From Tubulanus polymorphus (Eukaryota > Nemertea > Palaeonemertea > Tubulaniformes > Tubulanidae): a stretch of DNA of 64,000 bases. The notes below the pieces were generated by a model. That model was not told where the DNA came from, searched no databases, and saw nothing but the letters and a program-made list of their open reading frames with translations. This document shows, in pieces, positions 1 to 11,489 of the stretch. The stretch spans positions 10,084,501 to 10,148,500 of the forward strand of contig NC_134031.1 of NCBI RefSeq assembly GCF_964204645.1. Direction: 5' to 3'. A program made the translations under genes and the position numbers. The first letter of the stretch is position 1; every line of letters starts with the position of its first letter.

Positions 1-985
1 TACTAAGTTATTATATTATTCAATGCCCCCTGGTGACCATATTCAAAACCCAATGACCTTGAAACTCACCATAATCATAGAACATGTCATGAACTACATT
101 TTTGCAATTGATCATGGTTACAAAATATGCCTAGGTATCAATATAATAAGGAAATACTAAGTTAATCTACTATTCAACGCCCCTGGTGACCATATAGAAT
201 AACTAATGTCCTTAAATTGATTGTTGTTACAAAATATGCATTGGCACGAATATAATATAGAAATACTAAGATATTGTATTATTCAACGCCCCCTGGTGGC
301 CATATACAAAAACCAATGACCTTGAAACTCACCACGATCATAGAACACATTATGAGCTATAACTTTCTAATTGATAGTGGGAATAAAAAACGCTTAGGTA
401 TCAATATAATGTGGAAAAACTTTTTCCCACCTATGAATGCGTACTGATGACCCCAAGATGGCCGCCAATTGCGTCATAATTGGCTGATCAAAAATACTTG
501 TCCCAGGTATAAAACACCCTTTTCCAAAGAATACCCATCACAAATTGCAATGAGAAATGGTAAACCAGTAGGAAGCAACAGGACTCAGAAATTGACATTT
601 TTGGGCACTAAAAAGGTCATAGGACGACCATCTTGAGTCCGATCGACCCAATATTTGTTATGCTGATGGGCACTGGGGGGATTCACATATATCCAAAAGA
701 TCAAGGTAACTGATCGAAGTGTCTTCCAAATTTCCCTCAAAAAGTTCAAAAATGTGTAAAAAGTGCTGATTTTGGCGAACAACAATGGCTGCCAGTCGGC
801 CATCTTGATTTTGACAGGGCCAATTTTTGGGCTGAAGATGTGTGTAGGGTAGATACATGTGTTATATATAGTTACATTGAAGCGTCTTCAAAACTTCCCA
901 AAATAACTGGATTCCGTCTACGCACTGACGGACGAACGACGGACGAAAAGTGAACGCAATAGCCCGCTGGGACTAAGTGGGCTAA
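1..985 (+). repeat. Composite repeat family A, copy 1 (lacks head)
   Basis: Positions 1-420 are about three diverged units of a roughly 155-bp minisatellite marked by CAACGCCCCCTGGTG, CCTTGAAACTCACCA and AATTGATNRTGG. From about 410 a unique tail follows: TGTGGAAAAACTTTTTCCCA, AAGATGGCCGCCAATTG, GGCCATCTTGA twice, then GGACGAACG-type short repeats, ending in AAGTGGGCTAA at 985. The same order occurs at 28095, 45016 and 57364. It looks like a non-autonomous DNA transposon with an internal minisatellite. No coding capacity is visible. Confidence 0.85.
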
Positions 986-1154
986 AAATCTATTACGGGA
1001 TTTCTTCATTCATGACCCCGGAGACGATCACCAAAGGCCGTTACTGTAATCCAAATGAAATCTTGAATACCATACAAAGTTTCTTATTGCCATTAAATTC
1101 GATCAAATATGGGCTCAATTTAGATGATTTCTTCAGAATGTTTAAAATCCACGT

Positions 1155-1228
<74 letters not shown>

Positions 1229-1764
1229 AATTCGAACACTCCGAAATGCACATTGTATTTAAGATGCAAAATAATCGCTGAAAATAAACTACCATTTCAA
1301 TAATGAGAGGTTAGCCTGAATGTATGATTGCGCTTTTAATTCAAAAATTTAAATCAAAAATAAATGCAGACCTATGCTTTGAAATAGCTTCATTTGTTAG
1401 AATTGAATTCTTCATTGAAATATATCGCCATGAAAAAAAAGGAAATTTAGATTTATCTTAAAACTACATAACTATGGACGATTTGTAAAAAAATTTAACT
1501 CCAATCTCGACTTTTATTGGTTAGAGTTGGGAATCACTCATTACATTTCACATACTCAAAGAGTATCTTCGATATCTTCAGATCTTAACTGAGTAACTCT
1601 AAATAGAACTATACCCAAAACTATAGCGTGTCAGTGAGTAGAGTTTTCACTGTAGTTTCTGAGTATGTTTATATTGTCACATTTCACTGCAAATCTGAAG
1701 CATATGTTGCTGCAGTGTATTTATAACAGGGAAACTGGCAAGCGATCTCAAAATGGTCACTTTT
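986..1764. other. AT-rich intron sequence, no gene seen
   Basis: Nothing recognisable apart from the AT microsatellite at 1157-1225. It lies downstream of the last KAP3 exon found. Confidence 0.5.
1157..1225. repeat. (AT)n microsatellite
   Basis: About 34 uninterrupted AT dinucleotides. Tyr-Ile reading frames across it on both strands are repeat artefacts. Confidence 0.98.
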
Positions 1765-2041
1765 CAATAGTTGACTTTTAGGAACGATGTGTTTTGAGAG
1801 TAGCTGTTATGGTAGGAGTTACTATCACAAAGCCACTGTTATCAGGCGGGTGGTTTTACAGTCACCTCTACTGCTATTGTGCACTATCGAAACCAGATGT
1901 TTTAAAATGGTCACTTTTCAATAGTAGACTCTTCGAAACAGCCACTATAGAAAACCGACCGAATTGAAAGGAATACTATTTCAGAGTGACTGATTTGAAA
2001 TGTATACTACTGGAAAAGTACCCGATATCGTTAATTGCTTA
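1765..2041 (+). repeat. Interspersed repeat E, copy 1
   Basis: About 275 bp that recur in reverse complement at 35023-35298. Shared landmarks are GAACGATGTGTTTTGAGAG, GTAGGAGTTACTATCAC, GGCGGGTGGTTTTACAGTC and GATATCGTTAATTGCTTA. Both copies lie beside the end of the hairpin-bounded repeat family (2088-2234 here, 32614-35019 there), so they may be parts of one larger element. Confidence 0.8.
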
Positions 2042-2087
2042 TTGTTCTCAAGTGGATTCAGCCTTTCCATATAGCTTCATAGGGGTT

Positions 2088-2234
2088 GGAGAATGGATAA
2101 TGCTCTAATGAATGATTTGTTTGAATATATGCTCAGTTGCACAGTCAATGGGCCTTTACTCTGGAAACCATGTCATTAAAATTTGCTCCATTTGTATAGC
2201 AATAGGCTCAGCCTATGGCTGGCCTAAAAATGAG
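2088..2234 (+). repeat. End fragment of the hairpin-ended repeat family
   Basis: The stretch GGAAACCATGTCATT through GCTCAGCCTATGGCTGGCC matches the right ends of the larger repeats at 18056-20292 and 32614-35019. It is an older, more diverged fragment. Confidence 0.75.
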
Positions 2235-2535
2235 GGGCACTATGTCCAGCCTGTCAGCTGTTCATAAAACAGCAAATGATGCATTCTGTGGGTTATATTT
2301 AAAGTGCTGATTCCTGCGAACGGTAAATGGCCACTTGTTGGCTATTTTGATTCTGATCAGACCTGCTTTTGAGCTGCAGATGTTTGCTTACATATATAAA
2401 CCAAATATCAGGAAAATCCACCCACAAGGCTTCAAAATTCCTAATTTCCGCCAATGGATGGACTAAATTCGTCAATGCATGGACTGATGAACAGATGGTT
2501 GACCCACTGGGGCTGAGCAAGCAGTTGGCTTAAAA
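2235..2535 (+). repeat. Degenerate family A tail
   Basis: Recognisable by TGTGGGTTATATTTA, the AAGTGCTGATT...GCGAACG block and AACCAAATATCA. It ends near GACCCACTGGGGCTGAG, an eroded form of the family A 3' end. Confidence 0.6.
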
Positions 2536-2597
2536 TGATCAAGGGATTTTTGTTCTATTAACCCTGGTACAAAATAAACATAGTTGTGTCCAAATGC

Positions 2598-3130
2598 ACT
2601 TTTTCATAATATCATACATATACCATAGAAATTTCATGAAATTGTCTCAAACGGTTTTTTAGTTATTGTGTATACAGGAAGTTCCCGTGTCAAAAGGTGA
2701 AAAGTTGACTTCGAACAGAGGAATCCCCAAAGCAATAAGGTTTTTCATCATACTATCAAACACATACCATTAAAATTGTATGAAATTATCTAAAACAGTT
2801 TTTCAGTTATCATGAAGTTCAAAATATGCCATTTTGACCTTTAAGTTGGTCATAAGTAGGCGATTTCAAATAGGAAAATTCCCTAAAACGATAAGGGTCC
2901 TCTTCATATTATCATGAATATACTATTTAAATTTAATGAAATTTTCTCTAATGGTTTTTGAGTTATCACATTCACTGGCAGTTCACATGTCAAAGGCTAA
3001 GTCGGCCATCTTCAATGGTAGGTTCCTAAAAACAGTGAGAGTTTTTAGAGAAATTATCTCAAATGGTTTATCATGTAAACAGGAAGTTCCTGTGTCGAAA
3101 GTAGGTCATAAATTGGCCATGTAGAAATAG
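2598..3130 (+). repeat. Minisatellite, about 140-bp unit, about 4 copies
   Basis: Four diverged tandem units share a core resembling ATGAAATTATCTCAAACGG, TTTTTNAGTTATNNTG, AGGAAGTTCCYGTGTC and GGTCATAA. No coding function is seen; the short open frame at 2936-3124 follows the repeat. Confidence 0.7.
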
Positions 3131-3232
3131 TTCAGTAAATAGGAAATGAAAAGCAGTATGCATCGTTCGCCTGACCACAATTGCAACAATTTTAGACAAA
3201 TTGGATCACAAATTTTCATGACAAGATTGTCA

Positions 3233-4249
<1,017 letters not shown>

Positions 4250-4710
4250 AGATTCTTCATCCCATCCACATCAGTTAGGGTGGAACTGTGGATGGAACAT
4301 TGTGATGGTGTTGTCGCTGGCGCACTACTTGGCATGGACATGGTCGTCAAAGATGAATTTTTTTGTTGGTACCTGTGTCTGAACTCCGTTGTCTATTTTG
4401 TTCTTGAATGCAACCCATCTTTGTTGGAAGGTTTGGTTAGCTGAAATGGGCGTCCAATGGGTATTCAGTAGGGAATTGTTCATGGCTTTGTAGTTTCCTT
4501 TATGGTAGCAGCATTTCATTGTAGGTGGGCACTACCGAAGTTGACAGATAAAATCATATCTAACCGATCCCAGGCATGTATACAATGTCTTGACTGGTTA
4601 AAACGAGGTCCAGGATGTTGGGCAAATCGTTTACCTGGTACGATGGTTGACATGTTGAAACCATCTAGTGGTCCAGATCCAGAGTTTGGTAGAGTATCGA
4701 ACATTCGCTA
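4250..4710 (-). pseudogene. Possible non-LTR retrotransposon ORF2 fragment
   Basis: Two minus-strand open stretches (4516-4704, 4325-4519) lie close together. The second contains NNSLLNTHWTPI followed by FQQRWVAFKNKID, which resembles the linker between endonuclease and reverse transcriptase in some LINE ORF2 proteins. No catalytic motif of either domain is present and the frame is interrupted. The assignment is tentative; it could be unrelated sequence. Confidence 0.25.
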
Positions 4711-5047
4711 ATATCGCTACATTTCTCTCCTCCATTAAATCATAACGCTTCTTAATACATTACTACCAGGGATGAGAACCAGGGATTATGAAAAAAGCGG
4801 GACTTTTGATGAAAATTTCTGTTAATTACTGAACTTGCAGCTTAACTGCAACATAGCCACTAAGCTCGAAGTGCCCATCATGATTTCTTCAACAGCCTTG
4901 TTTCAAATCTAGATGGCAGCACGAACTGGTCATTTTTTTTTACTGTAGTTTATATTGGCAATACCAGATGGCAGCACATAACAAAGACGCCGAAACATAA
5001 TGCCAGACACAGCAAACATTCCACCTCCATCAATTTCTCAACGGATC

Positions 5048-5107
5048 AGTAATTGGAATATCAGGCGTTCAGACCAGAGTACGAAATTACGACACACACT
5101 CATCACC
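5048..5107 (+). repeat. Left terminal inverted repeat of the provirus
   Basis: Begins AGTAATTGGAATATCAGGCG and ends ...CACACACTCATCACC. It matches the reverse complement of 23297-23356 with about one mismatch in 60. Weaker inverted similarity resumes at 5142-5167, up to the first start codon. Confidence 0.95.
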
Positions 5108-5159
5108 AAAAGAAATTTCTTTTTCCAAAAAAGATAAAGATAATTTTTTCCTATAATAA

Positions 5160-7642
5160 ATGGGAGAGAGTGAACAACATACAGAAAAAATTGATGTTAA
5201 TGAAAATCAATATTATTGTATATGTTGTAAAAAATACATTGATAAATCTAATAAATCTCATCATGAAAAATCTGCAAATCATAAAAAACTGTTATAGATT
5301 TAAACTCCAGAAAATTCCAATGAATGAAAAGAACGATTAGAAAATATGAATGTGGATGAAATAAAATGTAATGTTTGTAATGAATTTATAGTAAAAAGGA
5401 ATTATAAAAAAACGTCTGGAATCACAATAACACAAACAAAATTTAAATAAAAATATTTTAGGCACAGAATATTTTGATGATAAACCTCAACAAGTAAAAA
5501 ACCAGCTTCAAAAACTAAATCTATTTCAAATAAACCTTATATGGAAAGTGTTAGAAATTATATCGATTCACTAGAATTAAAAGATACAATTAAAATTTTA
5601 GAAAGATTACGTAGAAAAATTGGTCCTGCAGCTACTATATTAAGATTTATTAAAGGTACAACGATAGAAGATTCAAGTAAATTTATTGAAATAATGGAAA
5701 AAATAATGGACTTTGTTACAGATGTTGAATATCCAAAAATTAGTATTTCTGGAAAAGTAAGTTTTATAAAATCAGAAGAAAAAATGGATTATAATATTCA
5801 AACACATTCTGAAGAAATAATTTCAAAAACACAAATAAAAGAGAAGTTAAAAAAAATATTTAATGAATTTTAACGTCATATTGAGGGAAGATATTTTGAG
5901 GGTTCTGGTTTAACATTGAATGAAATTATATTTTTAGATTTAAATGTTAATAATACAAAAAGAAATAAAACATCAAAAAGTAATATAATGTTTAAAATGA
6001 TTCAAACTTCACAACAGAAAAGGATATTAAAGCATCAAGTTATGTTAAATTACCATTTACAACAAAAGCAGTAATAAATGTTCAAAATGAAGATAATAAG
6101 TGTTTTCTATGGTTAATTATTAGTTGTTTACACCCAACAGAAGATATTACGCATCGTTTTAGATTAACAGATTATCGAAAATATGAAACATTATACAAAA
6201 TTGATCAATATCCAGTAACTATAAAAATGATTCCTAAAATAGAAAAAGTGAATAATTCAAAAATAAATGTATTCGAATTAATGCAATTACCAGATACAAA
6301 AGGTGAAAATATTAAAGATTATACATTAAAAGATTTCTATTTAACAGAATATTATGATGATGAAAACGTTATAGATTTGTTATATTACAAAGAAGATGAA
6401 AATGAACATTTTATGTGGTTAAAACAAATAGATTTATTCTTTAGGACAGAAAGTGATCACCATAATAAGATTTATCTATGTAGAAAATGTTTGTCGAAAT
6501 TTATGACTGAGAATGCATTATTAAAACATAAAGAATTATGTGATAATGAAGACTTTTGCAAATTAATAATGCCAACAAAAAAAGATTGTAAGTTGAAATT
6601 TATCAATCATAAATTTAAAAATATAGTACCATTTGTAATTTATGGGGATTTTGAATCGTTGAATAAAGAATTAACTGATCAAGATAGAAAAGAAACATAT
6701 AACAAAAAGCAATTTCTAAAATCAATGGACAAAGGAAATGAATTAAATGAAGACATAATTCAAGACCCACCAATTATAAATACAATTAAAAAAGTTCATC
6801 AAAGAGCTGCTGCTTATAGAATTTATCTAAAATCAAATTATCCTGAATTATATGAAAGTCAATATATTTCTTTTAGAGGTGAAGATGTAGTAAATGAATT
6901 TTGTAATAAAATAATTGAAATAGAAAATAATTTTGCAAAATTATTAAACAAAAATAAAAGAATAGTTATGACAAAAGATAAAATTTATTTTAATTATGCA
7001 ACCCATTGTTGTTACTGTGAAAAACGTTTTTATTCATTTGATTAATATTGAATTAATTAAATCTAAACCAAATTGTTTTAATTTAAGGCAAGTAGAAAAA
7101 GAATTAACAGAAGAAGTTATATAACCAAACAGATTATGTTTATGATTTATCAACTGAAGATGGAACATTCAATTCTGGGTTCCCATTAATAGCAGTCAAT
7201 ACAGATGCATACATACTCAAGACAAATGACATAACAAAAGACTTAAATTAAAAACATTAAAACATCATTTTAATTTTAGCAATTATCCAAAAGATCATGA
7301 ATTATTTAGCAATGATAATAAAAAAAATTCCTGGTAAATTTAAAGATGAATTAGGGGGTGATGAAATGATTGAATTTGTTGGGATAAGAAGTAAAATGTA
7401 GAGTTATAGAACAAAAGATCATGAAGCTAAAAAGTTAAAAGGAATAACAAAGCATGTGGTTGATAAACATATAGAATTTCAAGATTATATAAAGTGTTTA
7501 TATAATTCAATTGTAATGAAACATAAAATGAATTGTTTAAGATCAGAAGTTGTACATTAATGAAGTTGAAAAACCAGATCCATTCGACGATAAAAGATAT
7601 ATTTTGGGTGATGGAATAAAAACATTACCGTATGGCCATTAA
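5160..7642 (+). pseudogene. Protein-primed DNA polymerase B (Maverick pPolB), broken
   Basis: This is the element's replicative polymerase relic. The start at 5160 (TAATAAATGGGAGA) lies at the inner edge of the left TIR. An N-terminal Cys/His finger region (5160-5297, about 5370-5430) and a helical region (5541-5873) precede the conserved block with CFLWLIISCLHP near 6100 and a finger CRKCLSKF...HKELC at 6479-6540. FVIYGDFES at about 6632-6658 is the exonuclease I motif of Maverick polymerases. The frame ends at 7045. Downstream fragments keep C-terminal landmarks (KIPGKFKDELGG near 7330, EAKKLKGITKHVV near 7425, LPYGH at 7626-7640). Most of the palm, including the SLYP and NSxYG motifs, is missing between about 7045 and 7130, and the DTDS motif position reads NTDA. 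Several stops and frameshifts are present. Its stop overlaps that of the convergent gene. Confidence 0.85.
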
Positions 7643-8874
7643 AACAGAAAATCAATATCATCATACTCGAAATCACTATTGGTTTCTTCATATTCATTTA
7701 ATTGTTTAGGTTCTTACATTTCATTTTTCTCATTTAAACAATTCTATATTATTCCACATTTCATCTCGCTCTCTTTGTTTCTTTTTGTTTGTTAATTCAT
7801 CAAATGGAATTATAATATCGATGTTTAAAAAATTTACAATCTTATTTAAAAAGAATTCATAATTAATAATGTTTGTGAATGTTTCTTTTATATTTTCCAT
7901 ATCTTCTTTTGTTAATTTAGGTTTTTAAATTTAAATACATTTTCTTTTCTTTTGTGTTACATGTTGATGGAATAATTGTTTTTATTATATCTTTCTTAGT
8001 TATTTCACCATTTTTATTTTCTATCATTTTCATTTTTTCAAGCCATTGCTTATATTCTGGTGTATGATCTTCCATAGAAAATATCTTAAAAATTTCATCT
8101 AGATATTTTAATTTTGGTTCTATAAGAATATCTCTAGTTTTTTCATCACCCCATAAATTTCTTTGCCATCCACATTCATTACAAAATATCACAGAATCTT
8201 CTTGTATTAAATACCTATAAATACATTGTGGGCATTTTTTTCTATCATATCTTGGTAATAGATCTTCATTAAGTTCTTGGTATCTTCTTACGTTTTCTTT
8301 ATGTTTTATTGTTTTATTATGTAGATTTGAATTACTTTTTGTAATAATCAATTTACAATATTTACAATAATATGATTTTCGTACTTATTCATCATATTGT
8401 TTTTCTAACTTTTCAAGTGTTTCTTTGTTATCTGGTAATGTTTTCTCGTATTTTATTTTTTCTTTCATTGAATTCTGTTTCAAATTTATTAGAAATTTTA
8501 TCTATATGTGCTTTACGAAATTGATGATTCTCCCAATCTTCTTTATTTTCAGGGTTATATCTTATTCGACAAGGCTCACAGAAATGAAATTTTATATTAT
8601 TTTTATCATAAAATAGAGTAGGTCTTTTCCAAATAATTTCAGGTTCAGTTTCAACAGAATTATTATTACTTTCGTTACTATCAACATTAGCCGTTGAGTC
8701 ATCAATTTTACACTTCTCTGAATGCTTTTTAACATAATTTCTTGAGAATAATTTATCACAATTTGGGCAGTTTATTCTAGGGGGTTTGTAATTTTTATCA
8801 CGATTTTTCATACGTCGAATCATATTACTTTTTCTTTGAAGTTCACCACAAATTTATCCTATCTTCTCATCCAT
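7639..8874 (-). pseudogene. Zinc-finger / zinc-ribbon protein of the provirus
   Basis: Minus-strand gene convergent with the polymerase; the stop codons overlap (TTA/TAA at 7639-7642). The ATG at 8872-8874 sits in TAAATAAATGG, the same start context as the plus-strand genes. Visible in order: CPNC...HSEKC (near 8760), CEPC with a C2H2-like HQFRKAHID (near 8570), CKYC...HNKTIKHKE (near 8350), then a zinc ribbon CPQC...FCNECGW (8170-8230) and an acidic C-terminus ending DFEYDDIDFLF. Interruptions include a stop seven codons after the start, a frameshift near 8428, a stop near 8385, one near 7917 and a shift near 7705. Multi-finger architecture implies nucleic-acid binding. The ribbon recalls late transcription factors of large DNA viruses, but I see no other family signature. 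Confidence 0.6.
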
Positions 8875-8943
8875 TTATTTAGGAAAATTTTTTATTAAAA
8901 TTAATTTTTAATGGTTCGAGGTAATTTTTTTGTGTTATAAATA

Positions 8944-9694
8944 ATGGTTGAAATTAAAGAATATAGAATATTTGTTGATAACAAATTATAAATCTCATAA
9001 TTTACAAGAACAATTAGATAGAGAATTTAAAAATTGTGTTGATCTAAAATTAGTTAATATAAGTTTATGTAACTCATTTTACAATATATCGGATAAAAGT
9101 CTAGAACATAGTTCCTTTATAATTTTAAATAAAAAAATTGATAAATGGTTTCGTATTTATCTAAAACCAGGATTATATAATTTAGAAACATTAACAAAAG
9201 AAATTAATAGAAGAGCCCAGCTTTTTTTAGGTGTGCTGGATTTAATATACAATTTCTAAAGGGTAATAGTTCTAATAAAATGAAAATAAAGTTAGATAAC
9301 TCAAATAAATATCTTTTCAAGGTTGGAAAACCTATAGCTAAACTGTTAGGTTTACCTCCATTTGATATTTTTTTCAATAGGAAGCTATGAAAAAGGTAAC
9401 ACAAATATAATACCCTTTACACACTTTTATATTTATTGCAATTCAATTGATCCTACAAAGACATTTGAAGCAACTAAAGATACAATTTGTAATTCTAGTT
9501 TATTCAATATTTTACCACTGAAGAATGTTAAACAATTTGGAACACAAATAAATTATAATTTAACTGAATGTGATTTCAAACCTTGTATTTCCAAATTTAA
9601 TAATTTTAAATTAGAAATAAGATATCATAATGGTTACTTAATTGATTTAAATAACTTTCCTGTGACATATGAATTAGTTATAAGATGTAGATAG
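8944..9694 (+). pseudogene. Conserved Maverick late protein (virion-type), frameshifted
   Basis: The start context TTATAAATAATGG is at 8935-8947. The conserved frame, however, is entered one base later, so a frameshift lies right after the ATG. The next frame (8948-9259) contains CNSFYNIS, WFRIYLKPGLYNLETL and KEINRR. It shifts near 9235 and again near 9375, after which GNTNIIPFTHFYIYCNSI, GTQINYN and IDLNNFPVTYELVIR follow. The architecture (short beta-rich segments, a GxYxxxxL turn, a C-terminal VTYxLxI end) is that of a protein found repeatedly in metazoan Mavericks and is probably structural. I cannot name its role; a spike or minor capsid role is possible. Confidence 0.6.
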
Positions 9695-9713
9695 TAATTT
9701 GTTTGATATATAA

Positions 9714-10072
9714 ATGAATATAACAGTAGGACCGAGTATATGTTTTGGATTTGATTTTAAACTTGAGAAAGAAATGAAATTTGACATTAATGATGTAATT
9801 ACACATATCAAAAATATTGCATTTTCTAATGAAACAACATTTGAATATGAAACAACAAATAAATAAAGAAACTTTTAACGTAGAAAAGATTACTGATTTA
9901 ATTAGAGTCTTTAAGATTTTATGGATTAGACGAAGATTTTATCATTAATGATATTAAAAAAATAATAACTGAAATATACGAAGATGAAACTAACAATATT
10001 ATAAATATTGAAATAATTATAACTAAGATAAAAAAATATTTTGAAGATAGTAATTTTTTTCTAAATAAATAG
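9714..10072 (+). pseudogene. Small hypothetical Maverick protein, frameshifted
   Basis: The ATG at 9714 lies in GATATATAAATGAATA, the element's typical start context. The first frame runs 50 codons (9714-9866), then shifts near 9850 and again near 9910. The last frame ends with YFEDSNFFLNK and a TAG at 10070-10072 that overlaps the next gene's start. Composition is charged with no transmembrane segment. No function is recognised. Confidence 0.5.
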
Positions 10073-10278
10073 CGGATCAGTAGTGGATAATAACTGGTTT
10101 ATATAATGGAGCATTATTATCAGTGGGAACTGTTGGTTATACAATGGTATTTAAAATGGGAAGTAGTAATGTTGATAAATTTGATATCAATGATATTTTA
10201 AAATTAACATTAGCAGTAACTTTATCTAATTTAAAAATTGATTATTTAGAAAAACAAAAATATATTCCTCCTATATAA
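10069..10278 (+). pseudogene. Small membrane-type protein, start codon lost
   Basis: A 69-codon frame ends EKQKYIPPI with TAA at 10276-10278. Its expected start in CTAAATAAATAG has ATA where ATG is expected (10069), and the fifth codon is TAG. The middle contains a Gly/Leu/Val-rich stretch (GALLSVGTVGYTMVF) that could span a membrane. Position, start context and frame conservation argue for a real late gene that decayed. Function is unknown. Confidence 0.5.
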
Positions 10279-10301
10279 ATGCATAATTTTTTACTAAATA
10301 A

Positions 10302-10676
10302 ATGGCATCTGCAATTATAACTATTATAGGATCAGCAATCGTTAACGCTTTAGCAATTACAGGTGGTGGTTATTTATTTAAGCATATTGATAAAAATAGT
10401 TCATTAGCAGAACAAAGAAGACATAACTTAGCATTAGAGAAATACAATAAAGCAGCAGAAGAATATAGAGAAAAAAGACAAAACTATATGGATTATATCA
10501 ATAAAGAATTATATAATCAGAAAAATACACATAGAGATTTTCAATCAGTTGATGAAGCTATGAGTTTACATAACGCAGTAACAAATAAAGAAAAATTACA
10601 TCTATATAAACCTAAATTATCAGATTATTATACACCAAGTAAAGAACAACAACAATATGAAATAATTTGGATTTTA
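10302..10676 (+). CDS. Conserved Maverick late protein, C-terminus truncated
   Basis: The start at 10302 follows TTTTTTACTAAATAA. The N-terminus ASAIITIIGSAIVNALAITG is a probable membrane segment. A long charged helix follows (EQRRHNLALEKYNKAAEEY), then YINKELYNQ, VDEAMSL and LSDYYTPSKEQQQYE. This arrangement belongs to a protein I associate with many metazoan Mavericks. Such proteins normally continue a little past the PSxEQ motif into a second hydrophobic segment. Here the viral sequence stops at about 10676, where a foreign insertion begins, and the frame runs into it to 10739. The body has no internal stop, so it is one of the best preserved genes of the element. Function unknown; probably virion-associated. 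Confidence 0.65.
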
Positions 10677-11485
10677 GGTGGAAGGCGTGATGATCAAAGC
10701 AAACATTTGAGCGTCAGCTGTTGCTCGGTTTTTGTATAGCGTGCGTGCTTGACTACGGACACGCCGATGACCTCAATTCATTTCTCTGCCTACAGAGACG
10801 CGGGTGACCTCGCGTGGAATCTAAGTACACAGTTGCAGTTTGATAAGACCCCTCCCTTTCCACAACGCGCACGTACTAAATGGATAAACCCAACTTACAT
10901 TTTTAGTAGTAGAGATTACTGCGATGTGAGCATTGGCTGTTGCTTGGTTTTCTACAGAGACGCAGGTGACCTCAATTCCCCTCTGCCTGGGGAATCTAAT
11001 AGTGGAGATTACTGTATGTATTTGAGCTCACCACAGCGCCAATCCCTTAACTAAGAAAAGAGCAAGCTCACCACAGCGCCACTTCCTTAACTAAGAAAAG
11101 CGTGCCAATCAATTCTTCTTAGAATCACCGAGATTTAATAGCCTGATTTGTCATTGTTGTCGGATTGAAAGGTATGAAAGAGTGTCATTCATTGACAGTC
11201 ATACGATGTCGTTGGGTCTTTAGAAGTCATGTTAAAAACCGTATTCAATTGTTCGGAATGGAAAATGAAACCAATTCAATACCCATGATCGTGTTACAGT
11301 ACTCACCCTTCAAAAACAAACAAAAACATAGTTTACAGCAAAATATTGTAATACTTTTTCTCCTCTTTGATATTTGTTTCTTACTTATAGTGTAGATTTC
11401 ACATCGACAAAAAAATGTTATATTATTTTTATCCACACCTTAGTGATTTATTATATTCCTGGCGGACGGGTACTTTGCTTGTTTA
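10677..11485. mobile_element. Unidentified insertion in the provirus
   Basis: A block of about 800 bp with much higher G+C separates two viral late genes. It contains a local duplication (CTACAGAGACGCRGGTGACCTC near 10790 and 10953) and a tandem pair of about 40 bp (CTCACCACAGCGCC at 11028 and 11070). No terminal repeats or coding region are recognised. Borders are approximate, judged from the change in composition. It replaced or displaced the end of one gene and the start of the next. Confidence 0.6.
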
Positions 11486-11489
11486 ATAT

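Noticed and set aside
1-1000. CRISPR-like array from regular spacing of CAACGCCCCCTGGTG words
   Set aside because: Eukaryotic context, roughly 155-bp units without distinct spacers, and repeated copies genome-style across the window; it is a transposon minisatellite.
1012-1295. Tyr-Ile-rich open frames on both strands
   Set aside because: Translation of the (AT)n tract.
5541-7045. A spliced host gene in the AT-rich 5-23 kb block
   Set aside because: Gaps between frames lack consistent splice borders. The content, TIRs and gene set are those of a Maverick, so the gaps are frameshifts and stops.
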